From: Tersicoccus solisilvae
Lineage (GTDB): Bacteria > Actinomycetota > Actinomycetes > Actinomycetales > Micrococcaceae
NCBI RefSeq assembly: GCF_014643255.1
Contig: NZ_BMJI01000007.1
Span: forward strand, 62,001 to 126,000
Reading direction: 5' to 3'
Length of the DNA stretch: 64,000 nt
Position numbers and translations under genes: made by a program. The notes beneath the pieces were generated by a model, which saw only the letters and a program-made list of their open reading frames with translations, searched no databases and was not told the origin of the DNA. This document shows positions 36,450 to 45,776 of the stretch, in pieces (position 1 is the first letter of the stretch; every line of letters starts with the position of its first letter).

Positions 36450-38720
36450 ATGGGGACGAGAGACTTCGGCGCTGGGCGCCTCCGCGAGACCGGTGCGTCT
36501 CGTGATCCAGAGCACGAGCTCGCTTCAGCCCGTCACGTCGCGCAGGGTCCCCCGGAGGCGCACGAGGAGACCGCGGGTTCCGACGATGCGACGCCGACGG
36601 GCCGCCCGCAGCCTGCAGAGAGCCCGCTCGTGCACGACGAGCGCGAGGGATCGCCCAACCGCTCCGAGGTCACACGGGCCGAACCCGAGGGCGCGCGCGA
36701 GCCGGATCAGAATCCCGGTCAGCCGGCTCTCGATTCACACAGGTCCGGCCGTGCGCACGCCAGACGCGGAGGATTCGTCCTTCCCTTCATCAAGCCCAAT
36801 AAGGGGACGCGCAGCCAGGACAGCACCGACCAGAAGATCGCTCCGAGCAAGCACGCTGGGGCATCCAGGGAGCAACTGAACGAGCTGCGCGACCGGAACG
36901 AGAAGCTCCGGGATCAGATCGTGGTGCAGCGTCAGCGGGAAGAGAAGCTGCACGCGCGCGAAGAACGACTTCGCCGGCGCGAGGAAAAACTGAATCGCGA
37001 ACTCACGACCACGCTGGCACGCCTGACGTCCTCGGCCGAGCAGATCGCCAAACTCAAGACCAGCCTGCAGGAACAGCGCGCTCAGCTCGCCCGGGCCAAC
37101 GAGCGAACCGCCCAGCTCAAAGACCAGATGAACCAGCGGCTCTCCACCTCCGCGGAGCAGATCGCCAACCTCAAGGCCAGCCTGCAGGACCAGCGCGCTC
37201 AGCTCGCCCGGGCCAACGAGCGAACCGCCCAGCTCAAAGACCAGATGAACCAGCGGCTCTCCACCTCCGCGGAGCAGATCGCCAAGCTCAAGGCCAGCCT
37301 GCAGGAACAGCGCGCTCAGCTCGCCCGGGCCAACGAGCGAACCGCCCAGCTCAAAGACCTGATGAACCAGCGAGTCTCCGCTTCCAAGGCGCAGCTCGCG
37401 AAACTCGCAGGGAGCGTGCGAGAGCAGCGATCACGGGTCGTCCAAGCCAATGAACGAACCACGCAGGTCAAGGCAACGATGGACGAACGCACTCGCCTCT
37501 ATCGGGACCGGCTCGCTACGAGTCGCGAGACGATCGCGCAGAAGACCGCGACCTACAACGCCGCGCGGCGGTACATCGGAATCTATCGTCAGGGCTTGAT
37601 CTTTGACGAAGTAGCCAAGTCCGATGTCGATTTCGCCGCGGACGCCTATCTGTGCCTGCTCCCCAGCTCCGTGCCGGCAGGTCTCGCGCTGAGTCGCCTC
37701 AAGGGTGGTCGCGTCTTCTGCGATTGCGTCGAGAACGTCGAGGTTCACAAGCACTCGCTGGCGCCCAGAGTTCACCAGCCGGCGCTCGAGCTGATCAATG
37801 CGGCGGCTACCGGGTCACTCATGGCTGCGGACGGCATCCTCACGGTGGGCAATGCGCTGGCGACAACGCTCGAGCGGTTCGGCCCTCCGGTGCATGTGCT
37901 TCCCAACTTCAGGCGCTTCGAGCAGCCGACCCCTGCCAACGAACTGAGGGCCGCGTGCGGCCTCAAGCCCGACGATCGCCTGCTGTTCGCGAGCGGCAAC
38001 GTCGTCGTCGGCTTCGAACCGGTCGTTCGCGCCATGGCTGCACTACCTTCCAATGTTCATCTCGCGGCCTTCGTGCGACTCAAGCCGGCCGACTACGAGG
38101 CGACGGTCAAGCAAGAGATCGCGGACCTCGGCTTGAGTGACAGAATTCACTTCTTCGATTTCGTCGAGTACTCCCGGCTCGCATCGTTGGCCGCAGATGC
38201 CGACGTCGGCCTCATCACGAGCGACACCAGCAATCCGAACGGTGCCGTGGCATTGCCCAATCGGCTCTTCGACTACTTGACCGCCGGACTGCCGGTGATA
38301 GCACCCCCCATGCCCGATGTCGTCGACATCATACGCAAGCACGGATTCGGGAAGACCCTGGAACAGGTGACTGCGACGAATTGGGCGGAAGCAATCACAG
38401 AGGTGCTTCACCACAGGGATGCCTTCAAGCAGGCTGCGCTGAGAGCCCGGCAAGAGTTGACCTGGGAAAGCGGTGAAGACGAACTGGTCTCGTTCCTCGG
38501 AAATCCTCGAAGTGTGACGCTCATCGGATTTCGAGACCTCTCCCGCTACCAGCGGTTCCTCAGGGTTGCCCAGACCCTGACATCTCGCGGAATCAAGGTC
38601 AAGGCTTTGTTCCTTTCAGCCGATCCTGCGCCTGTGTCGATACCCGGCGCAGAGTTCTATCACTTCTCCGACCGGTACGGTCTAGGAGACGGTCCAATTC
38701 AAGTCAGGCACGAAGGGTAG
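36450..38720 (+). CDS. Glycosyltransferase with disordered N-terminus and repeat-built coiled coil
   Basis: A 756-residue protein. Residues 1-110 are Glu/Pro/Arg-rich and look disordered. Residues 130-370 form a long coiled coil containing three near-identical 39-residue repeats (SAEQIANLKASLQDQRAQLA...). Residues 385-755 are a GT-B fold: VDFAADAYLCLLPSS, GILTVGNALATTLERFG, VHVLPNF, LLFASGNVVVGFEPV, VALPNRLFDYLTAGLPVIAPP. The coiled coil may hold the enzyme in an assembly or act as a length ruler, as suggested for some polysaccharide chain-length systems; that is speculation. A TAGGAT at 36435-36440 could be its -10. Confidence 0.8.
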   Translation: MGTRDFGAGRLRETGASRDPEHELASARHVAQGPPEAHEETAGSDDATPTGRPQPAESPLVHDEREGSPNRSEVTRAEPEGAREPDQNPGQPALDSHRSGRAHARRGGFVLPFIKPNKGTRSQDSTDQKIAPSKHAGASREQLNELRDRNEKLRDQIVVQRQREEKLHAREERLRRREEKLNRELTTTLARLTSSAEQIAKLKTSLQEQRAQLARANERTAQLKDQMNQRLSTSAEQIANLKASLQDQRAQLARANERTAQLKDQMNQRLSTSAEQIAKLKASLQEQRAQLARANERTAQLKDLMNQRVSASKAQLAKLAGSVREQRSRVVQANERTTQVKATMDERTRLYRDRLATSRETIAQKTATYNAARRYIGIYRQGLIFDEVAKSDVDFAADAYLCLLPSSVPAGLALSRLKGGRVFCDCVENVEVHKHSLAPRVHQPALELINAAATGSLMAADGILTVGNALATTLERFGPPVHVLPNFRRFEQPTPANELRAACGLKPDDRLLFASGNVVVGFEPVVRAMAALPSNVHLAAFVRLKPADYEATVKQEIADLGLSDRIHFFDFVEYSRLASLAADADVGLITSDTSNPNGAVALPNRLFDYLTAGLPVIAPPMPDVVDIIRKHGFGKTLEQVTATNWAEAITEVLHHRDAFKQAALRARQELTWESGEDELVSFLGNPRSVTLIGFRDLSRYQRFLRVAQTLTSRGIKVKALFLSADPAPVSIPGAEFYHFSDRYGLGDGPIQVRHEG
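37032..37382 (+). repeat. Three 117-bp in-frame tandem repeats
   Basis: Three units begin at 37032, 37149 and 37266. Units two and three differ at few bases; unit one is slightly more diverged. Each encodes 39 residues. 39 is not a multiple of 7, so the heptad phase must be bridged by hendecad stutters. Confidence 0.93.
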
Positions 38721-38725
38721 GAAGA

Positions 38726-39361
38726 GTGCTTCAGCAGAAGTCGAGGATTCTGGTCCTTGCTCCTCACACGGACGACGGTGAGCTCGGTTGTGGCGGCACG
38801 ATCGCCCGCCTCATCAAAGAAGGACACGAGGTTCACTATGTTGCCTTCTGCAACTGCGACGAGAGTCTTCCGGAGGGCATCGCTCCCGGCACACTTCGCG
38901 CGGAAGTGATGCGCGCCACCAACGTTCTCGGCATCCCCCCCGAGCGGGTGAGTGTGCTCGATTTCCGCGTTCGGTACCTGGCGGACCAGCGGCAGGGCGT
39001 GCTACAGCACCTCGTGGAGCTGAATCGTGATCTGAAGCCGAGCGTGGTCTTCTGCCCGACTCGAGAGGATCTCCATCAGGACCACGCGGTCGTGGCCACC
39101 GAGGCTCTCCGCGCATTCAAGGCGCGGACGATCCTGGGGTATGAGATGCCGTGGAACAACATCACCTTCGACGCCAACATGCTGGTGCGTCTCGAGGAGC
39201 GGGACGTGGAACTGAAGGTCGCGGCGCTGGCCGAGTACGAGTCACAGCGACACCGTCCGTACATCACCGAACGTTTCATCCGCGGGTTGAGCCACTCGCG
39301 GGGAGTCACCATCGGTGAGGAATACGCCGAGGCGTTCACGTTGTACCGGGGGGTGCTCTGA
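38726..39361 (+). CDS. PIG-L family deacetylase
   Basis: A 211-residue zinc-dependent de-N-acetylase of the PIG-L/MshB family. The metal site is in LAPHTDDGELGCGG (His-x-x-Asp-Asp) with the third ligand in LHQDHAVV. It removes an acetyl group from an N-acetyl sugar. The GTG start, six bases after the previous stop, has TAGGAAGA upstream. The next gene fuses an acetyltransferase to a WbqC domain, so the pair may swap one N-acyl group for another on a sugar. Confidence 0.9.
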   Translation: MLQQKSRILVLAPHTDDGELGCGGTIARLIKEGHEVHYVAFCNCDESLPEGIAPGTLRAEVMRATNVLGIPPERVSVLDFRVRYLADQRQGVLQHLVELNRDLKPSVVFCPTREDLHQDHAVVATEALRAFKARTILGYEMPWNNITFDANMLVRLEERDVELKVAALAEYESQRHRPYITERFIRGLSHSRGVTIGEEYAEAFTLYRGVL

Positions 39362-39365
39362 CCCG

Positions 39366-40499
39366 ATGTCGAACCTCAATTTCTCCGTTCTCGAGAAAGA
39401 CCAGCTTGAGATTCGCCTGCCAGAACTTCGTGCGGTGGACGCGGACGTCGAGTGGATGACCTGGGATGACGCTGCTTATCTCAGAGATCTGCCACGCAAA
39501 TGGGAGTTGTCCCGCCTGGCTGAACGTGACGGCGCCGTCGTGGGCTACGCACTGTGTTCTGAGAAGGGCGACACCGTCTGGCTGCACCGCATTGCGACCG
39601 GGCGATCAATGCGTGGGTCTGGCCTCGGGTCGGAACTCCTGCACGCGGTCGAGCGAGGAGCACGTGAGCGCGGATTCGCCAAGGTTAGCCTCAAGACCCC
39701 GACGGCCAACACAGACGCGCGCCGGTTCTACGAGTCCAACGGCTACGGAGAGATGGGGAGGGACTCTGAGCACGTGCAGCTGGGTAAGGTGCTCAAGCCT
39801 GCGGTGGTCGGCGTCCACCAGCCGAATTACCTGCCCTGGCTCGGATATTTCTACAAGCTCAGCCGCAGTGACACGTTCGTCATTCTCGATGATGTCCTGG
39901 CACCGAGCAGGGGCTACTTCAACCGCTCCAAGGTTCTGGTCCAGGGTCAAGGCCGATGGATGACCGTCCCCGTGCACCGCAATGACGGCTATATCCATCA
40001 CATGACGACCGCTGACGGCGAGTGGGTCGCGAAGCATCTGGGGACGCTGAGGCACAATTACCAGAATGCGCCGTTCTATGACGAGTTGATGCCGGAACTG
40101 GGCGAACTGATCGAACGCCACTCGGTCGGACGGCTGGCCGAGCTCAACGAGGCTCTCATCTCCCACGTGGCCGGCCTGCTCGGCATCACCACGCCCTGTG
40201 TCAGATCGTCGCGATTCGCCCTCGAGACGAAGGGCGATCAGAGGCTCGTCGACCTCGTCGCTGCGGTCGGCGGATCTTCCTATCTGTCGGGCAACGGTGG
40301 CGACAATTACCAGGAGGCCGAGACCTTCGGAGCGGCGGGACTCGAACTGGTGTATACCGGCTTCACCAGCGAGCCGTATGGGCAGCAGCACCCCGAGTTC
40401 GTTCCTGGGCTCTCTGCCGTCGACGCCCTGTTCAATATCGGCCCCGCCGCCACGCGGCAGCTCATCGACGACGCTCCGGCGCCTCAACAGCGGAGCTGA
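39366..40499 (+). CDS. GNAT acetyltransferase fused to WbqC-like protein
   Basis: A 377-residue two-domain protein. Residues 1-140 are a GNAT fold (acetyl-CoA loop in ATGRSMRGSGLGSELLHAV, then NTDARRFYESNGYGEMG). Residues 146-370 match the WbqC family (VGVHQPNYLPWLGYFYKLSRSDTFVILDDV; SSYLSGNGGDNYQEAETF). WbqC proteins occur in sugar N-acyl modification clusters; their chemistry is not settled. Starts four bases after the PIG-L stop. The fusion ties acyl transfer and WbqC to one substrate. Confidence 0.87.
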   Translation: MSNLNFSVLEKDQLEIRLPELRAVDADVEWMTWDDAAYLRDLPRKWELSRLAERDGAVVGYALCSEKGDTVWLHRIATGRSMRGSGLGSELLHAVERGARERGFAKVSLKTPTANTDARRFYESNGYGEMGRDSEHVQLGKVLKPAVVGVHQPNYLPWLGYFYKLSRSDTFVILDDVLAPSRGYFNRSKVLVQGQGRWMTVPVHRNDGYIHHMTTADGEWVAKHLGTLRHNYQNAPFYDELMPELGELIERHSVGRLAELNEALISHVAGLLGITTPCVRSSRFALETKGDQRLVDLVAAVGGSSYLSGNGGDNYQEAETFGAAGLELVYTGFTSEPYGQQHPEFVPGLSAVDALFNIGPAATRQLIDDAPAPQQRS

Positions 40500-40515
40500 A
40501 CGGGATACCGGGGCA

Positions 40516-41145
40516 GTGACCCTCGCGCCGGGGCCTTCCCCCCGCGACCGCAACGCAGGGGCTGCCTCGGTGTACCCCCTCGCCACCCAGCGGACGGGTT
40601 CTGTCGCGGCCTTGGTGCGCCGCTGCCTCGTGGCCGCGGCCGTCGTCGTTCTGATCTGGCTGGCCACCTGCCTGGCACTGTTCGTGACCGTCGACTCATC
40701 ACCGGCGCGGCGCACCAACGCGGTCATCATGCTCGGCGGGGACAGCACCGAACGGTTGCCGGTGGCGCAGTCGGTGCGGCGAGCGACGGGCACACCGAAC
40801 CTCGTCCTGTCCAACACCGACACGCCTGGCAATGCCTCCGCCGACGCCCGGTGCGCAGCCAATTCCTCGGCGCGGGTCATCTGCTTCAGGCCCGTCACGA
40901 AGGACACGCGTGGCGAAGCCCGGGCGATCGGTCAGCTGATCGCCGATCGTCACTGGACGGCCGTGACGGTCGTGACGTCGCGCTACCACGCGACCCGGGC
41001 GCGCATGCTTCTCGTTGCCTGCACCGACGCACGCGTGGACGTCAAGGTGAGCGAGCCGCGGTTGAATCCGTGGCAGTGGGTGGAGCGCTTTGTCTCCGAG
41101 ACCGGCGGCGTGGTGGAGACCGCGCTCGCGCCACCGTGCGGCTAG
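40516..41145 (+). CDS. YdcF/DUF218 membrane protein
   Basis: A 209-residue protein with one membrane segment near residues 40-60 (CLVAAAVVVLIWLATCLALFV) and an extracytoplasmic DUF218 domain: NAVIMLGGDSTERLPVAQSV and VTSRYHATRARMLL (the S-R-Y-H-x-x-R motif). Relatives (SanA, ElyC, YdcF) affect envelope integrity and undecaprenyl-phosphate carrier use. GTG 40516 is the longest reasonable start; GTG 40570 is also possible. Likely tied to lipid-carrier or polymer handling. Confidence 0.72.
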   Translation: MTLAPGPSPRDRNAGAASVYPLATQRTGSVAALVRRCLVAAAVVVLIWLATCLALFVTVDSSPARRTNAVIMLGGDSTERLPVAQSVRRATGTPNLVLSNTDTPGNASADARCAANSSARVICFRPVTKDTRGEARAIGQLIADRHWTAVTVVTSRYHATRARMLLVACTDARVDVKVSEPRLNPWQWVERFVSETGGVVETALAPPCG

Positions 41146-41234
41146 CCGATTTCGATACCGATCGCGATGTCCCCTAGATTCAATCGTGACGGGGTCAATC
41201 CGCCGCCGGTCTCGATCTCCAGGGGGAGCCACCC

Positions 41235-42377
41235 ATGCCCGTTGTCATGCCGATCTTCGGCACCCGTCCGGAGGCCATCAAGATGGCGCCCGTCGTCGAG
41301 GCACTGCGGCGGGCCGGCGGAGTCGAGTGCTTCGTCGCTGTCACGGGCCAGCACCGGGAGATGCTCGACCAGGTCAACGAGCTGTTCGGCATCAAGCCCG
41401 ATCACGACCTGGACATTCTGCAGCCGCGTCAGTCACTCACCGGGATCATGACCCGCACGATGGAAGGCCTCGACCGGCTCTTCACCGAGAACCGGCCGGA
41501 CGCCGTCATCGTTCAGGGCGACACGACGACGACGATGGCCGGCGCCCTCACGGCCTTCCAGCACGGCATTCCCGTGGTGCACGTCGAGGCGGGACTGCGC
41601 AGTGGCAACCTCTTCTCGCCGTTTCCCGAAGAGGCCAACCGCAAGATCACCAGCCAGGTCGCCAGCCTTCACCTCGCGCCGACGCCGACGAGCCGGGACA
41701 ACCTGCTGGCCGAAGGGATCGACCGTGACGACGTCGTCGTCACCGGCAATACCGTCATCGACGCCCTGTTGACCACGGCCGGCAAGGAGATCCCGTTCTC
41801 CGATCCGGTGCTCGAGGAGCTGGCCTCCAGTGGTCGCCGGGTGCTGCTGGTGACCACGCATCGCCGAGAGAACCAGGGCGAAGCCATGGAGGGCGTCGGC
41901 CGTGCGCTGGCCCGCGTCGCGGCCGCCGAACCGGACGTGACGATCGTCCTGCCGGCGCACAAGAATCCGGTGGTTCGGGAAGCCGTGCTGCCGGCCATCG
42001 AGGGCCTGCCGAACGTCATCGTCACCGAGCCCCTGGCGTACGGCGAGTTCACCCGCATGATCGCGATGAGCCACGTCGTCCTCACCGACTCCGGCGGCGT
42101 GCAGGAGGAGGCGCCCAGTCTGGGCAAGCCGGTGCTCGTGATGCGGGAGAACACCGAACGACCCGAGGCCGTCACCGCCGGCACGGTACTGCTGATCGGA
42201 ACCGACGAGAACCGCATCGTGGCCGAGGTCCATCGCCTGCTTCACGATGAGAAGCACTTCGACGCCATGGCCCACGCCGTCAACCCCTACGGCGACGGAC
42301 GGGCCGCCGAACGGACCGTGGCCGCCGTCCTTCAATTGCTCGGTCTCGGGAAGCGAATCGACGAATTCACGGGCTGA
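41235..42377 (+). CDS. wecB: UDP-N-acetylglucosamine 2-epimerase (non-hydrolysing)
   Basis: A 380-residue epimerase that converts UDP-GlcNAc to UDP-ManNAc. FGTRPEAIKMAPVVEAL, VTGQHREMLDQV, VQGDTTTTMAGAL, HVEAGLRSGNLFSPFPEEANRK, LVTTHRRENQGE, DSGGVQEEAPSLGKPVLVMRENTERPEAV are all canonical. It pairs with the UDP-ManNAc dehydrogenase at 48.7 kb to make UDP-ManNAcA. This is the second epimerase in the window; the first (25.4 kb) is of the WbpI type. Confidence 0.95.
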   Translation: MPVVMPIFGTRPEAIKMAPVVEALRRAGGVECFVAVTGQHREMLDQVNELFGIKPDHDLDILQPRQSLTGIMTRTMEGLDRLFTENRPDAVIVQGDTTTTMAGALTAFQHGIPVVHVEAGLRSGNLFSPFPEEANRKITSQVASLHLAPTPTSRDNLLAEGIDRDDVVVTGNTVIDALLTTAGKEIPFSDPVLEELASSGRRVLLVTTHRRENQGEAMEGVGRALARVAAAEPDVTIVLPAHKNPVVREAVLPAIEGLPNVIVTEPLAYGEFTRMIAMSHVVLTDSGGVQEEAPSLGKPVLVMRENTERPEAVTAGTVLLIGTDENRIVAEVHRLLHDEKHFDAMAHAVNPYGDGRAAERTVAAVLQLLGLGKRIDEFTG

Positions 42378-42477
42378 GCGAGACGCTGGCGACGACCGCC
42401 GACGATCTCGAATGGCGATGTGAACCATCGGGTATTCTGAAATACGGGAAATTTGTGGCCCGAAAAACGAGGACGGC

Positions 42478-43803
42478 ATGAGCACAGCGGACGCGTACAT
42501 CACCAATGAGCGTGAGGTCGGGCTGCCACCGCTCCACTTGGCGAGGAAGGCCGTCTGGGACTACTACCAAGTGGAATTCCTGCCCAATGGGTACCCCGGA
42601 CGGCGCACCAACGGAGTGCTTTTTGCGCATCCCATCTACGGTCCCTACGTCATCACCGATTATCTCGCCCAATACCGTCGCACGAAGAATCCCACATTCC
42701 TCGAGGCCGCGTGTAGAGTCGCGGACGCCGCCGTCGACCAGATGGAGGTGCTGCACGACGGACTTGTTTTCATGTACGACGAGGAGAAGGCCAAGGTCTC
42801 CAGCAAGAAGGGGACGTGGTACAGCGGACTGACACAGTCCCGCTACATCAACGTCTTCACCAACCTGCTGGCGGAGCCCGGGACGGATCGCTTCCGGGAG
42901 CCGCTGTCGGCAATTCTCGCCAGTCTGACGATTCCTGTCGAGAATGGAGGCGTCGCGCGTTACACCGACAATGGTGGTCTCATCATCGAGGAGTATCCGT
43001 CGGTCTTCCCGAACTGCACGCTGAACGGGTGGACGAGGGCGACGTGTGTGATCAAGGACCTCGCCGTGTCAAGTGGCGACGAGAACGTCTGGGACATCTT
43101 CGCCAAGTCGGTTCGCGGCATCGAGAGCGTCATCTCGCTCTATGACGTCCCCGAACTGGCGAACTCCCGGTACAAGCTCGAAGGGGACGCGACGCTGCGG
43201 TTGACCGTCGATGGCGCTGACATCGACGTCCTGGACTGTCGGGTGCTCATTCCCGGAAGCGGCACGTTCGCAGCGAATGCGGAAGGGGACCCCGCGGGGG
43301 AAGTGCTCAAGAACGGCCCGGTGAAGCTGACCGACGGTCGTGCGCACACGCTCAAGGTCCTTCTCAGCAGGTATTCATGGCCTGCCCCGAACCGGGTGCT
43401 GCTCACGGTCGATGCTCCACAGGACGCCAAGCTCGCCGTGGCCATCGGTGACGGCGAATACAACCCGCTGGCCAGCAGTCCGCGCGTCCGCTCCTATCGG
43501 CCAACGCGCGAGTTCGCTGTGCCGGCAGGGGAGAGCATCGTCGAGGTGGAGGTCCCGTGGACAGAGGCGGAGATGGTCGCGCATCCGACGAACTTCGGAA
43601 AGAAGATCGCGGGTAGGCAGTTCAACCAGTATCACTTCATCCACGTCGATACCCTCGGCGAGATCCTCACGCGGACCGACAGTGACATCCTGCGCTATTA
43701 CCGAGACCGGTGGGATCAGTACCCGTCACGATGGCCCGAGTTGCCGGCGTACCAGGACGAAGGTCTCATGCTCGAGCGGTTCAACGTTCAGAAGCACCAG
43801 TAG
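42478..43803 (+). CDS. D-glucuronyl C5-epimerase-like protein
   Basis: A 441-residue protein without signal peptide. It resembles the C-terminal domain of glucuronyl C5-epimerases: an alpha/alpha barrel with GTWYSGLTQSRYINVFTNLL and IIEEYPSVFPNCTLNGWTRA, then beta-strands. These enzymes flip C5 of uronic acids in a polymer (GlcA to IdoA). Here, beside ManNAcA genes, the substrate could be a mannosaminuronic residue, giving the gulo form; this is inference. Being cytoplasmic, it would act before export. Preceded by an A/T-rich leader (42420-42475). Confidence 0.7.
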   Translation: MSTADAYITNEREVGLPPLHLARKAVWDYYQVEFLPNGYPGRRTNGVLFAHPIYGPYVITDYLAQYRRTKNPTFLEAACRVADAAVDQMEVLHDGLVFMYDEEKAKVSSKKGTWYSGLTQSRYINVFTNLLAEPGTDRFREPLSAILASLTIPVENGGVARYTDNGGLIIEEYPSVFPNCTLNGWTRATCVIKDLAVSSGDENVWDIFAKSVRGIESVISLYDVPELANSRYKLEGDATLRLTVDGADIDVLDCRVLIPGSGTFAANAEGDPAGEVLKNGPVKLTDGRAHTLKVLLSRYSWPAPNRVLLTVDAPQDAKLAVAIGDGEYNPLASSPRVRSYRPTREFAVPAGESIVEVEVPWTEAEMVAHPTNFGKKIAGRQFNQYHFIHVDTLGEILTRTDSDILRYYRDRWDQYPSRWPELPAYQDEGLMLERFNVQKHQ

Positions 43804-43831
43804 CCTCGCGGGCTGACGCCGGTCCGCCGTG

Positions 43832-45718
43832 TCAGGCGGTGACGACGGGCTCCCCCAGCCGCCGGTACTCCCGCAGGTAGGCGGCCGCGTTGGCTTGCCA
43901 CGACCGATGCTCCCGCACCCACGTCGCCCCGTCCACCGCCATCCGTGCGCGCGTCGCCTCGTCCGCCACCAGACGGGTGAGGACCTCCGCCAGGCTCTCG
44001 CTGTCGCCGGCCCGGAACAGCGCCGAGGAGCCGCTCGCGTCGGCGATCTCGCGGAGCGCGCTCACATCGGACATGACGACAGCGCGGCCCGTGGCGAAGG
44101 CCTCGAACGGTTTCAGGGGCGTCACCAGTTGGCACACCTCCGCCGGGGTGCGGGGCACCACGAAGACGTCGATCATGCCGTAGTAGTCGAGTACGGCGTC
44201 GTGCGGCACGCGACCGGTGAAGATCGCGTCGTCGATGCCCAGCCGCACGGCTTCCTCCGTCACCGCGGCCAGCACGGGCCCGTCCCCGACGATGAGGAGA
44301 CGCACGGGGCGGTCGGCGCGCTCGCGCAGCTGCCGGAAGGCACGGAGCAGGACGGGAATGCCCTCGTACTCGACGATCGAGGAGATGTAGCCGACGACGG
44401 TCTCCTCCGCCCGGATCCCGAGCTGCTGTGCCAGCGCGGGGTTGCGGGCCTGCACGGGGAACTGCGCACCACTGACCGCGTTGGGCACCACCGTGACCCG
44501 GTCGGCAGCGCAGCCGTGGTCGACGATGCGCCGCTTCATCACGTCCGCCAGGGTGAAGACGTGATCGGCGGCTCGCCGGTACTGGTCCTCCCGCTCCAGG
44601 CGCCACCGGTACGTGTCCGGGCGGCCCCAGCGGGCACAGAACGCCTCGACGTCCTCGATGCCGGTGGTCTGCGCCATCCGGGAGAGCCAGGACTCCTCCC
44701 AGAACCCGCGGGTCTCGTACACCACGGGGATGCCGAAGTGGTCGCCGACGATCCGGGCGGTCAGGGCGTTGGAGAAATCGGAGTGGGCGTGCAGGACGGC
44801 GGGGCGCACCATGGCGGTCACCCGGGCCAGGTGGTCGACGTTCGCGGCCAGCCACGCGGTCAACGGCAGCGCCGTCCGACTCGCCTCGTCGCTGACGTGG
44901 TAGCGGATGCCGTCTCGCTCCAGCACCCCGCCGACCGCCTCCGGCGACGACTCACCGCTCTGGTTGCACACCTCGACCGTCAGACCCGCTTCGCGCTGGG
45001 CCAGGGCCGTGTAGTGGGTGCGCAGGGTGTATCCGGACTGGGTGATGGGCAGGACCTTGCCGACCACGTGCAGCACGGTGCCCGGACGCGGATCCACGCG
45101 CGGGTGCGCTTCGCCGACCGCCGGGACGAAGGCGCCCGAGAAGACGGCGACCTCGGCGTCCCGTTGCTCGACGGCGGCGGCGAGCTTGTCGTTCGGCGCC
45201 TTCGCGAGCACGAGCCGCAGCAGGTGCTGGCTCTTGACCGTGTAACCACGCGCGCGCAGCCCACGGGCGACCGTGCGCAGGGTGGTGAGGGACACCGCGT
45301 CGAACGCGTCGGCCGCCGCGACCATCTCGTACACGGCCAGCGGGTGGGAATCAGCCCGGTCAGCCGCCAACCGAACGACATCCCGTCGCATCAGCGTTCT
45401 CCAGCCGGGGTCTCCGTCGTCCGCCCGGTCGAACACGGCGTCGGTCGCGACCTGAGCACGACTCCTGGCCGTCGCCCGGCCCCGGCGGGTCGCGGCCCTC
45501 ACGGCCTGGAAGGCCGGATTGCGTCGCAGCCACGACGCCACACCCCGGCGGGCGATCACCAGCGCGACGGCAGCGAGGACGACGCAGGCCGCAGCCACCG
45601 TGAGGAGTGCGGTCGACGCGATGACCGCGCGAAGGACGACCAGGAGCACCAGCGCACCCGCCGCCGCGGACAGCACGATGGCCCGGTCGAGGGTGAGGGA
45701 CCGACGTCCAGCACTCAT
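43832..45718 (-). CDS. GT4-type glycosyltransferase with N-terminal membrane anchor
   Basis: A 628-residue protein. Two membrane segments at about residues 13-58 anchor it. A helical region follows (about 90-190). The GT-B domain covers 215-620: ITQSGYTLRTHYTALAQ, VLHAHSDFSNALTARI, VVYETRGFWEESW, VVPNAVSGAQF, LLIVGDGPVL and VTPLKPFEAFATGRAVV. Its GT part is paralogous to the enzyme at 53.7-55.5 kb (SGYTLRTHY versus SGYAQRSHS). Last gene of the long minus-strand operon. Confidence 0.87.
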   Translation of the reverse strand: MSAGRRSLTLDRAIVLSAAAGALVLLVVLRAVIASTALLTVAAACVVLAAVALVIARRGVASWLRRNPAFQAVRAATRRGRATARSRAQVATDAVFDRADDGDPGWRTLMRRDVVRLAADRADSHPLAVYEMVAAADAFDAVSLTTLRTVARGLRARGYTVKSQHLLRLVLAKAPNDKLAAAVEQRDAEVAVFSGAFVPAVGEAHPRVDPRPGTVLHVVGKVLPITQSGYTLRTHYTALAQREAGLTVEVCNQSGESSPEAVGGVLERDGIRYHVSDEASRTALPLTAWLAANVDHLARVTAMVRPAVLHAHSDFSNALTARIVGDHFGIPVVYETRGFWEESWLSRMAQTTGIEDVEAFCARWGRPDTYRWRLEREDQYRRAADHVFTLADVMKRRIVDHGCAADRVTVVPNAVSGAQFPVQARNPALAQQLGIRAEETVVGYISSIVEYEGIPVLLRAFRQLRERADRPVRLLIVGDGPVLAAVTEEAVRLGIDDAIFTGRVPHDAVLDYYGMIDVFVVPRTPAEVCQLVTPLKPFEAFATGRAVVMSDVSALREIADASGSSALFRAGDSESLAEVLTRLVADEATRARMAVDGATWVREHRSWQANAAAYLREYRRLGEPVVTA

Positions 45719-45776
45719 CCGACGACTCTCCGTTCTTCTCCGGCACGGTGCCCGTGCTGCTCGTGGCTCCGACCGG

